Source of the DNA: Sporobolomyces roseus
Lineage: Eukaryota; Basidiomycota; Microbotryomycetes; Sporidiobolales; Sporidiobolaceae
Length of the DNA: 64,000 nucleotides
Assembly: GCA_016617785.1 (NCBI GenBank)
Contig: JADILM010000003.1
Location: 2,170,001 to 2,234,000 of the forward strand
Reading direction: 5' to 3'
In this document: positions 11,601 to 23,713 of the stretch, one piece after another
Position numbering within the stretch: the stretch's first letter is position 1
Layout of the letters: every line of letters begins with the position of its first letter
Position numbers and translations under genes: made by a program
The notes under the pieces: model-generated
Told to the model about the DNA's origin: nothing
What the model saw: only the letters and a program-made list of their open reading frames with translations
Database searches by the model: none

Positions 11601-13491
11601 TATTACCAGTTTTAGAAATCAAGATATTCTCAATCTTGAGATCTATTCCTCCCTCCTCTTTTATCAGTAACCTTCCTTCGAGTGTAGAGAGTGAGAGAGA
11701 GAGATGACTTTACCTCGATGTACGATTGAATTTGCATGACAATATTCCAAAGCACTTGCGATTTGTCTCGCAAATTTCCTCGCACTCCTCTCTCTCAACC
11801 TCCCGTGACTAATGATATAATCCAACATTTGTCCACCGTTGACATACTCTTGAACGAAATAATAATGATGCTAACCTCATCCTCACCCTCCTTCCTCATC
11901 AGCATCAAAACTCTTCAAGAAGGAGGAGATAAAGGAAGGGAAACAGCTTACGGGATAAATCATCATTTCCCTCATTCCACAAACGTACGGATGATGTAAC
12001 AACAAACACAATGAACCTTCCCTGACTGTTCGTACTTCTTTACTCTGATCTTTCGCTGCTGCTTTCGCGAGGAAACTGGCTGTAGGTTCGACGGGGGGTG
12101 GCGGAGGAGCATCTTTCTTCGATGAGGAGGAAGAAGGTTCTGGTCGATGAGCAGCGGCGGTAGAAGTGAATCTAGGAATAATCTTAATCGCTACCTATAA
12201 TTCACGCAAATTCCAAATCAGCAAGTTGAGAGTGAGAGAGGAGAAGGAAGAGGAAGCAATTATTTACTTTTTCACCAGAGATTCCAGAAACTCCTAATTT
12301 CACTTTACCCATTGAACCAGCTCCCAAAGTTTTAGTCATTTGATACTCGCCTAGTACTCTTCGAGATCTAGTAGAAGTTGTTGGGGGTTGTTCATCTTCT
12401 TTACGAGATCTTTGAGGGGCGGAGGTGGAAGAAGAAGGGGGAATGTTGTTTGAAGTGGGATCTGAGGGTGGTTGAGAAGTGGAACGGGATTGAGATTGGG
12501 TTGTTGAGGGACGACGGGAAGGGGGGTTTGAGGGAGGAGGAAGTTGGGAAGAAGGGGGAGACATGGCGGGTGGAGAAGAGGGAGAAAAGATTGAGGGAGG
12601 TTGAGAAGAAGACAGAGAGGGAAAGTTTGCGGCTCGAGGGGGAGTAGACATTGATCTTCCATGTCTCGCACCATCATTCAAAGGTGGTAAATTCTTGATT
12701 ACTTGAGGAGGAGTCGAGAAATTCGTTTGCTGTTGATGTTGATCACTCAACGGTTCTTCTCCAACAACTTCCAATCCATTCGACATGGTCGTCTCTTGGA
12801 TCTTCTCCATTTCTTCCCCTCCATCATCTTCCGCATACCCATTCCCCCTCGAACTCGGGTGAACCTCATGACTTCCGACAGTCGCACCATTCTCGCTCCC
12901 TTCAACACTCTGTCTCCTCTCCCTCTCCCTCTCCAATCTTCTCTCTTCCCTCTCTTCCCCAGCTTCGTCCCTCTCCCCGTCCTCGATGAAACTAGCTCCA
13001 AACCCACCTAAATCATGTCCCCCATCGTCAGCTTGAGTAGCCGAAGGTAAATCTTCATAAGAGTTCCTGATCGGAGTGAAAGGGATCGATCCGTTTGGTG
13101 AGTGAACTAGGGAGTGTTGTCCATCTGGGTGAGAAGGGGATACGAGGTCGGCAGGATGAGTTTTCAGTTTTGGGAGGAGGGAGGAAGGGGATTTCTTTGA
13201 GGATGAGGATGGAGAGGATGGAGGTGGAATCGATAGTGGTGGAAGTGATGGATGGGTAGTACCGTTTGAAGTGGGAAGAGTCGAGAGTTGAGATAGTGGT
13301 TCATCTTGGGAAGTTTGAGATGAGGGAAGGGTTTGATCTACGTGACTCGTGGCTTTCGCTGCTTGTGATTGATTTGGATTTAGTTGAGTAGCTACTGGAG
13401 GGAGTTGAGGAGGTGGGGGACAAGGGGTCTGTTCGTCGAGTATGGCGGAACTTGATCGAGTCTCTGGAGGAGAAGAGGAAAGGTCGTCCAT
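8667..13491 (-). CDS. KIN1: KIN1/KIN2 (MARK/PAR-1) family Ser/Thr protein kinase
   Basis: Six exons on the minus strand: 13491-12268, 12194-11952, 11870-11714, 11642-11340, 11263-8762, 8698-8667; 1486 aa. A disordered Ser/Pro-rich N-terminus precedes a kinase domain at about 382-671. It has the glycine loop [16 protein letters not shown] lysine, HRDLKIEN catalytic loop, DFGLSN, the GSLYFAAPE activation-segment end and [15 protein letters not shown] very long low-complexity linker follows, then a C-terminal KA1-like domain ending [10 protein letters not shown]. Members of this family sit at the plasma membrane and control polarity, exocytosis and septation. The last coding exon is only 32 nt. 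The intron before [11 protein letters not shown] was chosen because it restores the conserved PSWLSAECK junction. Confidence 0.92.
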
Positions 13492-14470
13492 CTCTAAAGA
13501 GCTGCTTCGAGAGGGGGCTGAGTCAATATATTATCTGGCTCATCGAACAAGTGATGTCTGTACTCACAAAGTGGATCGAAGAAGAAGAGAAGAAGAAGAG
13601 AGATTTGTATTCGCGTCACTTTAATCCGATTCGACCAATTCTGTTTCTGTTATACGATAGAGTAGCTAGTCGGAGTATTAATGAGCTGGTAGAGTGATAG
13701 ATGCTAGTGCAGGGACGTGTCGTGAGGAGGTGAGAGTAAGATGAGAGGTAATTGCAGGTCGGAGGGAAAGTTTGAAGAGAGCGGAGAATAGCGACCACCT
13801 GACTAGAGACTCTGTTTCGATGATCTAACAAGTCGAAGTAAGGTGTCGAATACTGAAGACGAGTCGAATGTCGGAAGGGCGAGGACGAGGGTTCTTCGAC
13901 TGCGGGATCAGACCGACTTTGAAAAAAGTATCACAAGTCGAACAAAGGAAAACTTCGTGGAATCTCTTTGGCTCTCTGCTGACTCGAGACAGACAGGAAG
14001 GGTACAAGTGATGTGTGTAGATTGACCTAGAGACATGGTATACGATAGAGAAGCTTCGTTTCGATCAAACATTTCATATCTCGTTTCCTCGTCCAACTCC
14101 TTCTGCTCCCGCATGATAACGTTCCTTTCCGACTATGTTCCCTGTCCCCTGACGTAGCTGCTGACGGATTTGGCGGTTGTCTCTGTTTCTTGGACCGTTG
14201 ATCGAGGCGGTTCAAAGATGGAAGGAGGGAGAATGGAAAGGAATTTCGTCGGATTGAGGGAGAGTGTTTGGGTTTGCGATCGATTGCGTCGACGAGAGAG
14301 GGGGTGGGAGTGGGATTCGCCAGGTGTGTTGTCCAGTATACTGACTCAGTCGTCAAGCTGTATCATGCTGATTCGTGGTTGTTCTCTTGATTTATCGTCG
14401 AATTTTTTCCTCCTTTCTCATCGAATTTTGATTCCCTTATTTACACTCTTCCCCCTCCGCTGTCCCCATC
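13492..14470. other. Intergenic, probable KIN1 upstream region
   Basis: About 1 kb between the KIN1 start and the 3' end of the small RGG gene. Short open frames on both strands show no conserved motifs or convincing splice structure. It probably holds the long 5' UTR and promoter of KIN1. Confidence 0.5.
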
Positions 14471-14789
14471 TCACTCCAAATGACTCCAAGGGTCTTGCAT
14501 GAAACTCTCCTTGAACCAAACTTCTCCATTCGCGATTCCTCCTTGCTCCTCATTATTGAATCGAGGTCTCTGGAACCTCACAAGAATTGGATCAGGTTTC
14601 CGCTTTGTCCGAGAGTGATTCCAGAGAGTGTGAGTTTACTTTATTAGGTCCATTATGACTATTCCCTCTCATTCCCCCTCCTCCTCCTCGCCCACGGTTC
14701 CCTCCACCTCCTCTCCCTCCTCTCCCTGATCCGCGTGGGTTACCGCGTGATCCACCTCTACCTCTTCCTCGTTGTTGTGATCCTTCCAT
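14471..14789 (-). CDS. Small RGG-repeat protein
   Basis: Two exons, 14789-14640 and 14602-14471; 93 aa. The first exon encodes MEGSQQRGRGRGG and further RGG/GRGG repeats, typical of RNA-binding and arginine-methylated tails. The second exon encodes an ordered-looking end: RKPDPILVRFQRPRFN, then VWFKESFMQDPWSHLE. The joining intron is only 37 nt (GTAAAC..AAAG), phase 0. Without splicing, the frame stops at 14592 after a non-conserved tail (65 aa). The F-x-x-S-F-x-x-D-P-W ending looks like a small conserved fungal protein, which supports the spliced form. The function is unknown beyond likely RNA association. Confidence 0.65.
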
Positions 14790-15625
14790 TGAGCTGATTG
14801 GTGAGACTTGATAGAGTGGAGTGAAGTGGAGAAAGGAAAGAAAGAAATCCCACTTTTGAACTTGAACACACTCTCTTGAATCCAAGGAGGATGCTCTACA
14901 AGACACTAGTGGGCTCAATACCACCTCACAAGCACATTCGATAAAACAGCTCTAGCTTGAGTGCACTTTCGCTTCTTTCGGCGATGAATTCCAACAATTT
15001 CGACTGGAGGACGCTATCAAAGCCAGAGGACGCAGACAGTAACCTTATTAATTTTTAACTAGCTCATCAATGTACACGCTGCAATCAATCGTCGAGAAAG
15101 GTCGACTTTCGCTCGTTTTCTCACCTTCGCAACCAAATTTCGAAACTTCCTTTGTCTCCCCTCTCCTCTCTACTCCCTCGCCCTACTCGACATACTCCCC
15201 TCCAAATCTAACTTCCCCTTTAATACTCCCTCTCTTCTTCCTCGCTTTCCCTTCCCTTCAACAAGTCCGCTCCTTCTTTCCCCTCGAACCCACTCTTGAA
15301 AATGAAACCGTGCACGATCTCGATCCCCCTCTCCCTCCTTCCTTCCCTTCTGTCCTTCTCCTTTCATTTCACTCATCCCGCTCAAACACACTCACTACGC
15401 CCAACTCTAATCACCCTCAACACAAAACACTTTCGCAAGCTTTCAAGGATCAAACAAGTTGGTCAAGAGTGAGAGTGAGAGAGTAAGAGAAGGGGTAGGA
15501 GCGTGTGTTTACTTTACTCGAAACCATCTCCTCAAGCAACGAGTAGACAGGTGAGCCTATCCCCTTACTCATTCACAGAACAACCATCAAAGCTGACCTC
15601 CCTCAACTCAGAGAAGAGAAGAAGA
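14790..15625. promoter_or_regulatory. Divergent promoter region, RGG gene / HMG-box gene
   Basis: About 840 bp between two divergent start codons. The right half is a strong CT-rich pyrimidine tract (15110-15400), common in fungal promoters and 5' leaders. A 5' UTR intron is likely at about 15551-15610 (ACAG|GTGAGC..CTCAG). The region is open in one frame (15070-15486), but the composition is that of the CT tract and no motif supports a gene. Confidence 0.45.
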
Positions 15626-18302
15626 ATGGCTTATTATCCCCCCTCTCCTCCATCCTCCACTTCACTCCCTTCCCACTTCACCTATCCTCTCTACAGTTCA
15701 GATCCACCTCCTACAGATGGACCGAACACTAGGGAGAAATTGAGAATGGGTTTGTTACCTAGGAGTGGGAGGGTCGGACCCCCCCTACCACCGAGAAAAG
15801 AAGATGAGGGGTACGACTGGCAGGGATTAGAAGAGGGAGAGGGAGAAGGGGATAGGAGTTGGGATAGTCAGGGAACAGTAGGAGATCAGGAGAATGTGAG
15901 CTTTTCTTTTCAAGTCAGTCGCTCGTTTTAGCGAAACATCGACTGACCGGTTGCGAAATTGCTCACAGTACCTCTCACAGTCTACGACGAGTACTAGTGA
16001 ACCATATTACTCGACCCTCGAATCAGCGAGCCTTTACCCTCCTTCTTCAATTCCCGATTCGTTCATCGATCCGATCCTTCGTTCTTCGACCACTTCTACC
16101 TCTTCTCTCTACTCGATACAAGGTGCCAACGATTCTGGGGATTTCTCTTTCTATCCTCCTTCACTCCCACTCCCGAGTGTTCACGAACGACAAGAATCAA
16201 AAGAATCTTATGAATCGTTCGAAGAGAATCAAAGGATCGTTTCAAACGCTACTATCATCGATTATGGAGACCGTCGACAGTACTACGAGGACCATGAAGA
16301 GGAGGAAGTGGAGGAAGTGAAAGGGAGGAAGGAGAGGAGTGCCAAGAAAGTAGCGAATGGACTAGGAATGACTAAAGAGGAGTGGTTGAGATTAGGAGGA
16401 TTCCTCGATGACCCACTAGATGAGCCAGAGTCTAATCATCACCATCAAGACGTCTTCACGTTACCTTCGAAACTCGACAAACCCATAACTTCCTCATCGC
16501 TCAATTTCACTCTCCCACCTCCCGTCTTCCCTCCTACTCCAATCGAACCGAGTCCTGAATCATCCACCTTCAGTTACTTCGCTCCTCCTCCACCACCTCC
16601 ACCTCCTCTTTCAGTATGGGAACGACAACCATTGACTGCAGCAGATCTCTCGCTTCCAACTCCTCCAACTCATTTTCAAGTCCCACTTCCGACTTCTTCT
16701 CCCCCGAAATCTTCTCCAACAAAACATCGTTCAGCTTTACCCTCACCACTCAAACAACAACGTTCTCGTCCCGAACCTTATCCTACCACATCAACCATTA
16801 TCTCTCAACCTCTTCCTACCTCTTCGCAAGAACTCCAACTCCCACCTCTCTCCCCCTCAACCCTTCGTAACTTGACTCCAGTCTCCACCGCTCTCCTACA
16901 ATACTCTCACTACCCAGTCCCTTCCCTCCCACCAGCCCCAACCGAATTCCCAAAGAAATCTCACGGACGTCGTACCTCAATCGGTCACATTCCAAGACCT
17001 CGTAACGCATTCATCCTCTTTCGATCTCACGCAGTCTCTACCGGTTTGATCCCAAAATCAGCCGGAGTCAAAGATGCGAAGAATGTTAGTCAGATTATTG
17101 GGAGGGTTTGGAAAGGGTTGAATGAAGGGGATAGGAGGGAATGGGAAGAATTGGCGAGGTTGGAGAAATTGGATCATGCGAGGAAATGGCCCGGTTATAA
17201 ATATACGCCTAGGCAGAGAAAGAACAAGGGAGGAGAGTCAACAGCGAAAAGGAAGAAGGGCAACGAAAGTGATGGGGAGTGGGAAGAAGTTGGAGATCAT
17301 TCACCGGTGAAGAAACCTAGTAAGAAGAGAGGGGAGAAGAAAAGAATGGAGTTGATTGGAACGAGTTTATTGGAGAGTGAATACGGCGGTCAACAAGCTC
17401 AACTTCCTTCGATCCCTCAGGCTTTACCCTTCACTCCACCTCGTCCTCGTTATCCAACAGGAGATATCCTAGTCTCGTCCTCTCCAACTCCTACCCCTTC
17501 AACCATTCAACGCCCTTCTCCTCACTCACACTCACAAGAAGAAGAAACGACTCCAACCAAATTCCGACCTCTCCCATCTTCTACCTCTTCTCCAGCATCC
17601 TCCTCCTCTCCTTCTCCTCAACGTATGTCACTCCCTTATTCTCGTCCCTCTCCCAACGTCTCACCCTCGAAAATGAAACATCCCCTTTCCAATTCCCACG
17701 ATCCTTCCTCCTCCTCCGACAAGAAATCCCATTATTCTCGAGCTGGACTCGGAATCACCTCTTCTCAAAGTCAACGAATGGATCAAATCCCTTTATTTAC
17801 TGGTCCAACCGAATCCCGTCAATTCTCATTAGGTAAATTCGCTTTGGATCCTTTCAATCAACAACAAATTCGAAAACCTACTCTCACTTCCTCTCGAGAA
17901 CTTCTGGCTCAACAAGAAGAGACTTGTTCAACGGATCAACGTGATTTCACTTCGATCGATCCTAGAGAATTCTTGGATCTCACTTCACAAACTCAACCTC
18001 GAGAAGAAGAAGAGTTTTCGACTTGGGACGATACGAGTTCTTCTTATTCGACTGCACCAACTACTATCTCATCTCATTGGAATAGACCCCTCGATTTCGG
18101 ACAACCCCAAGGAGGAGGACAAGGACAAGGTGGAAGTGGGAATGGAGGAATGTTTCATTTTGGAACGATGGATTTGTTTGCGAAACCAAAGAATCCTTTA
18201 TTCGGTGCTGCCGGCGCTTCTTCGAAATCGAATTCAGGAACGCAGGAGAAGAAGCAGGGGATGGTTGGATTGGGGATCAGATGGGAAGAAGGGAAGAAGT
18301 AG
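15626..18302 (+). CDS. HMG-box transcription factor
   Basis: Exons 15626-15895 and 15969-18302; 867 aa. One HMG box lies at about residues 431-507: IPRPRNAFILFRSH, then NVSQIIGRVWKGL, EWEELARLEKLDHARKWPGY and KYTPRQRK. This is the sequence-specific MATA/STE11 type seen in fungal mating and morphogenesis regulators. Both flanks are long Ser/Pro/Gln-rich disordered regions, with polyproline near residue 215 and a Lys/Arg-rich stretch after the box. Basidiomycete Prf1- and Ste11-like factors share this plan, but target genes cannot be inferred. The start at 15626 has a good context (A at -3). Confidence 0.85.
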
Positions 18303-18651
18303 AATTTCGTTTCAGTTTTTTTTGTATAGTGATTTTCTCTTGTCCTTCGTCTTATCAGTCAGTTCTAGTCAGTATCAGTGCCCTCTCTCTTGCTCCCTCG
18401 TCTAATATCCCTTCGCAAACCGCTCGTTCGCAAAATCCCCCCACTCGTTCGCAAAAATTCGTTTTCGTTTCTTAGTTCCTTCCTCGCAATTCGCAAATAA
18501 TCTCGTTCTCTCAGTCGTTCTCTACTCTCTCTCTCTCTTGCGCTCGTTATCTCTCGTTGTATTGGGATAGAGATACGATCAAGAAACAACTCGAGTTGAT
18601 TCTTGTCAAGTTGATCATTCATTTCGTCAACGTTTCGTGTAGTTGAGAGTG
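18303..18651. other. Convergent intergenic region
   Basis: Lies between the HMG-box gene (+) and NAS6 (-). It contains a run of TCGCAAA-like units at about 18412-18500 (CTTCGCAAAC, GTTCGCAAAA twice, CTCGCAATT). These look like a degenerate short repeat in the 3' UTRs; nothing coding was seen. Confidence 0.5.
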
Positions 18652-20181
18652 CTATGAATCCAAAGGTCCCACTTTCGATACGACTGTACGACGAAATGAA
18701 GGGACTACGGTCAGGTATGGATCTCGTGGTAGGAGACGCGTAATCAGTGAAACTTTGGAAACGTACTATAATCTCTAACTTTCTTAGCTTCAGTTCCTCC
18801 GACACCCTCAATCTCCTCAGCTCTCATCCTGTACTTTCTTTCAACTGGCACATCAGTCACTGTTGCAGCTCGTGATGAGTTAAGAGAGTGAAAAAACGTA
18901 CCCTTCACTATCCCCTCTCTCTCGATCGGCTCCTCCCTCAATTAACGCAACGGCGCATTCAGCATGCCCACTCTCGACTGCCAAATGTAAAGGAGTATTT
19001 CCAGCTCGATCCTACGTGCCCTTTCCTTTGCTCGCATCAGTCGCCCCTCTGCAAGAAAAATGAGAGTAGTGAGAGAAAGGAAGCGTACGGATAAGTTTAG
19101 ACGAGGTTTCTCGGGTTTTGAGGGAGAGAGGGAAGCGAGGATTAGATGAATGAAGGGGAGGGAACCGGTTGTTGAGGCTCGATGCCTAGACCAGCCACAA
19201 AGGAGGGTTAGTGAGAAGGATGGGGAGAGGATAGAGGGAAAGTAGACGCACAGAGGTAGTTGATTCGCTTTGTCTCGTGAATTAATGTCTGCTCCTTTCG
19301 TTATCAGAAGTCGACCGACCTGTGAACGGGAAAAGAAAAGGCAGGAGAAGGGGAGTCAGAGAGAAATTTGCAAGGGAAGAAATTCGCAAAAAAAGGGAAG
19401 GATGGAGGGGAGTAGCTTACGTTGACGTGTCCTTTTGATGCAGCGTAATGTCTGTGAAGGCGAGGGAGCGACTTATCAATGTCAATGTCTCGCGGAGTAG
19501 GGAGGATCGACGACTCTTGTCACTGAAAAGGGAACGATATGAAGTTTCCTCGACTCACAAAGCAGTGGCTCCCTTCGAATTGACCGCATTCACATCACAC
19601 CCCGCCCCGATCAACATACTAACAATCTCATAATTTCCCGTCGTAGCTATACTCGCACTCAGAAGTCCGAAATCAGTTCTTCTCTCCCATTTCCTCGAAT
19701 TTTTGAGCGAGGACGTACCCGCTGAGATCAATACAGTATTCCCTACTCCATCACCATTCTCCAAACATTTCTTCCTATTCTCCTCGCCGAATCCCCCTCC
19801 ACTCAAATTATTGAACCCCTCCAAACAAGCCTCGACGCATTGAGGGTTCGGTGGAATCGCAGATAAGCAACATTGTAAAGGTGTTCTTGAATCCTGTATG
19901 CCTCTTCCTTACTCAGCTTGAGAGGGGGAGCTGATGGGAGAAGAGACGTACGGAATCTAGTTGAGTTAATAGCTCGGGATGGTCGGAGAGAGCCATACGT
20001 AGTAATGAGGCGTTGCCTACATTGTTGAGAATGGCTCGAGGAGCAGGAGAGGCGAGAGGAAGGGAGAGAGGGAGTTGGGGAGATGTAGATTACGCGTTAA
20101 CATCAATCGGAGAGGAGAGGATAGGGGAGTCGTACCATCTCGTGCGTAGCGGTGAGCATCTTGTTGTGGTTGTGAGGACAT
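18652..20181 (-). CDS. NAS6: 26S proteasome assembly chaperone, ankyrin-repeat (Nas6/gankyrin, PSMD10)
   Basis: Ten small exons on the minus strand: 20181-20136, 20016-19952, 19893-19719, 19646-19559, 19451-19421, 19319-19252, 19185-19089, 19011-18902, 18837-18767, 18683-18652; 260 aa. The seven-repeat ankyrin pattern is clear: DSRTPLQCCLSA, AATTGNYEIVSMLIGAGCDV, ALHYAASKGHVN, LPLHRASTTGSLPFIHL and AGNTPLHLAVESGHAEC. The end EGVGGTEAKKVRDY is typical of fungal Nas6. The protein binds the Rpt3 tail and helps assemble the proteasome base. Splice sites were fixed by keeping the ankyrin spacing. Intron density is the highest in the window (nine introns in about 1.5 kb). The last two acceptors are the least certain. 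Confidence 0.85.
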
Positions 20182-20413
20182 GAGAAGCGAGTTTGAGAGT
20201 GTTGAAGTGAAGAGTCGAAAGTCGAAGGGAAGAAGTTCCGAAGTTATTTCGCAAGTCCAAATTGTGAAACTTCCTCTCTCTCGCAATCCGCTCTACTTCA
20301 CGAGCACAGACGGTAGTAGCACAAAGCAAAGTAGAGTAATATGTCAACAATCACTTCCAATCTAATTCAATCCCTCCCTTTCCTTCTCCCTCCTTCTCCC
20401 TTCCTCCGTCCCT

Positions 20414-22887
20414 CTAATGACCAAGCACCTGATCCAAACCCGGTAATTCCCCAACTCCCAAACTCCAACTCTTCTCCACCGAACTCAACTCCAAGAAGTG
20501 CGTAGTAGCGGCACTCCAAACCACCCAATGACTTTGACTATCCCAAAACGCTCGTTGTCTCCATTCATTCCTTACTTGACTAACACTAGGATCATAAGGT
20601 AAGATCCGATCTATTCATTCAGTCCCCGAGGGAAGAGGTTCAATATCTGCGATGCGAGAAAGGGAAGGAAAGAGGAAAAGGGAACGGACCAGTGGAGGAA
20701 GCGGATTTTTTCAATGCTTCAATCACTTCAATCGTATCACTCACTACACTCAACAAGTCAAACCGACTCAATTTGACCCCTTCAAACCCTCGCACTGCGG
20801 ATCGTAAGAGTCCTCCATGTTCATTCAAGAGGTATAACCTCAAGTATTCCCAGTGACTCTTCAATAATCTGTCTATTAATTGTTTCTCCAACATTGTCGG
20901 ATTCATCGGAGGGGGTAAATCGGGTGCGATGAAGATTTCCGCGTTCTGCCCACTCGATCAAGAGCGTTAGTTGGAAAGAAGGGAAGGAGAGAGGAGAGGA
21001 GAGAAACGTACCTTTGAACCGCGGAATGAAGGGTATCGAACACACAGTTGCAAATAAATCATCAAAGAATGATGCCATAAACTGTAATCGTCGTAGGTTT
21101 GAGAGAACCCAATCGTGTCGACCAGGGCTAGTTGTGGGCCAGAGACGAATTGATGAAAATGATCGAAATCTACACTCTCTCCTCTCCGCAACTCGTCAGT
21201 AAGCGTTTGAAAGAGAAAGAGACAAAGAGGGATAAAGAGCGTACGTGGGTAGTAAGGAGCTAATGAAGAATCTCTTGATAAAAGTGCACGACAAATCTCT
21301 GCACCCCTCGCATGAAGATCCAAAGGAGACAAACTCGAATAAATCCTCATATCTATGTATACAGCATTTCTTGCTGACTCGTCAGCTTTTTCTCTTCCTT
21401 CTTCTGCGAATCAAACGGGAGGAGTAGGAGAAAGGGAAGAGTGTGACTCACGTTCAGTCTCGATTCCACCTTTACTCCTTTCCTCCTGAATATTGGGTCT
21501 ACCTTCAGACATTAACCAACCCCCTAATAGATCAGCTTGGAGAGGTGCAATTACTAGGTGTCCGGACCAGGCAGTCGGCTCTCGAGGTGCGGAAGAGAGG
21601 TTTGGTGATGGAGGTCGAGAGAGGGCGGCGTCCAACCGCTAGAAGAACGAGAGGTTTAGTTGCGGACGAAGAGAAGGAGATAGACTGGAGACGTACGAGG
21701 AGATCTGAAGAAGATTGTGCATAAGATTCATGATACCGATTAATAACTGATCTAATCACCTACAAACTCTCCCAAAAAACACTCAATCAGCACCTTCTCT
21801 TGCTCATTTACGATAGGGAGTGAGAGAGATAACATACAACTCCTGCAACAGGTCCTTTCTTTCCCCCAACCCCCAACCTCAATTCTTTCACTGCATCCTC
21901 CATTCCTTTCTCTCTCTCTTTCAACCTCTCTCGTTCCTTCGCTCGATTCCTCAATTCCTCCCATTCCCTAACTACCTCATCCATTCCCTTTTCCTCCTCC
22001 GGGATCCCTTTTTCCGCCCTCCATGCTTTCAAGCGAGCTTCGAGTCCGTCTGTGGTTGCGAGACCGAGGAACTCGTTTATTTTCGAAGAAGAAGATGATG
22101 ATGAATCGTTCAGACCGGTGAGGAGATCACCAACTCCTAATCGACGTGTATCCATCCATTCGCGTAATCGATCCATCTCTTCATCTCTGTTGTCGCTACT
22201 GAATGTGAGGGACGATGGAACGGATCTTGATCTTCTTGTCCTCCTCTTCGGTTCACTCGGTCTTGCTGGAGTAGGTTGATCGGGTAGAGGAGTGGCGACT
22301 GATGAAGTTTGAGCGGGAGTTGGAAGGTGATGAGGGAGAAGAGGGGAAGAGAGGATTAAAGGATGAGAGATATTCTCTGGTGGATAAAGGACTGGCTGTC
22401 TTTTCGCTTTTGACGTAGGAGGAGGTGGAAGGACAAGTAAAAGGGGTTGATAGATTGGTTGAAAGGGAGTTTGTTGTTGTTGTTGGGTTTGTTGCCATCT
22501 AGTTCGATCTTGCGAAGGATTCGAACCAGTTGATTTTGATTGTCGGTCGTAAGGATGAAACCTATTATTCGAGATTGGAGGGAATGCATCCGGTTGAGCT
22601 GGAATACCTGTCTCGAACCCATTCCCATTCGACTGAGTTTGAGGTAAAGAGGGAGGTAGTTGATTCAAAGCATCCATTTGTAGTTTCAACCAGTTATCTA
22701 ATTCTTCGGTACCCATCTCTCCTGTTCCTGTACTCCATGGTAGAGTAGCTAAGGTTGCAGCTGGATCGAATGGGGATGAAGTGGAAGAAGTTGAGAGTTG
22801 ATGTTGAGCGATTCCATGAGGAGGAGGTTGGGATTGAGAGAGGAGGAAAGCGGTTAGTTGAGCTTGAGAGGTTGGATCTAGCTCCAT
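20414..22887 (-). CDS. Uncharacterised protein with disordered N-terminus
   Basis: Seven exons on the minus strand: 22887-21838, 21759-21697, 21638-21452, 21373-21245, 21181-21012, 20945-20690, 20610-20414; 683 aa. The first 350 residues are Gln/Pro/Ser-rich, with a basic patch (SEPKRRTRRSRSVPSS) and a charged coiled-coil-like segment at about 280-340. The remaining half is compact and helical (DMRIYSSLSPLDLHARG, QLALVDTIGFSQTYDDYS, EKQLIDRLLKSHWEYLR, ending GLDQVLGH). I recognise no family. The layout of an activation-like N-terminus plus a helical C-terminal domain could suit a transcription regulator, but no DNA-binding domain is visible. All exon phases close without adjustment, which supports the model. 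Confidence 0.75.
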
Positions 22888-23713
22888 ACGGTGCTCCTAG
22901 TGCTTTGGCGGTCGCCTTTGGTCGACTGGTGAATGGTAGGAAACATAAAGTTCGAAGGAATGATCACGACATCTTCAATTTGGACTGTTCACCGTACTTC
23001 GAAGGTTCCGGGCTTGGAGTAGACCGAGAATCCTACAGCTTCGTATAGGAAAGGAAGCGAGGTTCTATTTGCTCGCTGAGTCCTCCCCTCACTCTTTTTA
23101 CAAGGCTGTCTCATCTCGGTTCTCATCTGTGCAGCTCGTCAAGGCCTAGCTGGAGTCGTCCGGTACTGCGGGAGGCTACTAGCTCAGGTCGCGAGGTACG
23201 GGTAGCTTCGCTCTCTCTTTCAAGGTTGTTTTCGAGAACCAACGATTTTCGCTTCGTTTCGGACTCGCTTTCGCTTCTGTAGCTGAACCTGTTCTCGGAG
23301 CGCCGTCGCCGTGGTCAATCAGGTTGATCAAGAGGAGAAGCGAGAGCGAGGCGATGACGGAAGCGGTTTGCGTAGGAGAAGCGAATGCGAAGGAAAAGCG
23401 CCGATGGAGGCGGATATCAATCTGGCTCTCCTACTATACTAGGCGGTCTCTCTCACTCTAATCCCGTCGAATTACAGCTGAGCTAAGTGAAGTTGAAGCG
23501 AGGACTTGTTTTGCGAAAGTTCTCAGCTGACCCAACAAATTTCGAAAGATGTCCCATTCCCAGAAACTCTTTTCTCCCTCTCTCCCTCCACTCTTCAAAC
23601 CCGCCAACATCAGATTAGCTTCTCCTTAATCTCAATAGTACGCCAGATCACTCGACACTAGTTCACCACTGCTCTCGACTCCCTCTCCTCCGTCTCCGTC
23701 GCACAAAAAAGGA
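22888..23713. promoter_or_regulatory. Divergent promoter region, unknown gene / xylulokinase
   Basis: About 830 bp between two divergent start codons. No tRNA, repeat array or convincing ORF was seen. The part nearest the xylulokinase start is CT-rich. Confidence 0.45.

Noticed and set aside
12200..13500. Polypyrimidine/polypurine runs in the KIN1 N-terminal exon as microsatellites
   Set aside because: They encode the Ser/Pro-rich disordered region and are explained by codon bias in low-complexity protein.
14027..14356. Minus-strand 109-aa ORF upstream of KIN1
   Set aside because: No motifs, no splice partners, and basic low-complexity composition. Likely leader sequence.
15070..15486. 138-aa plus-strand ORF before the HMG-box gene
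   Set aside because: Entirely a CT-rich tract (Ser/Pro/Leu/Phe); matches promoter/leader composition and lacks any motif.
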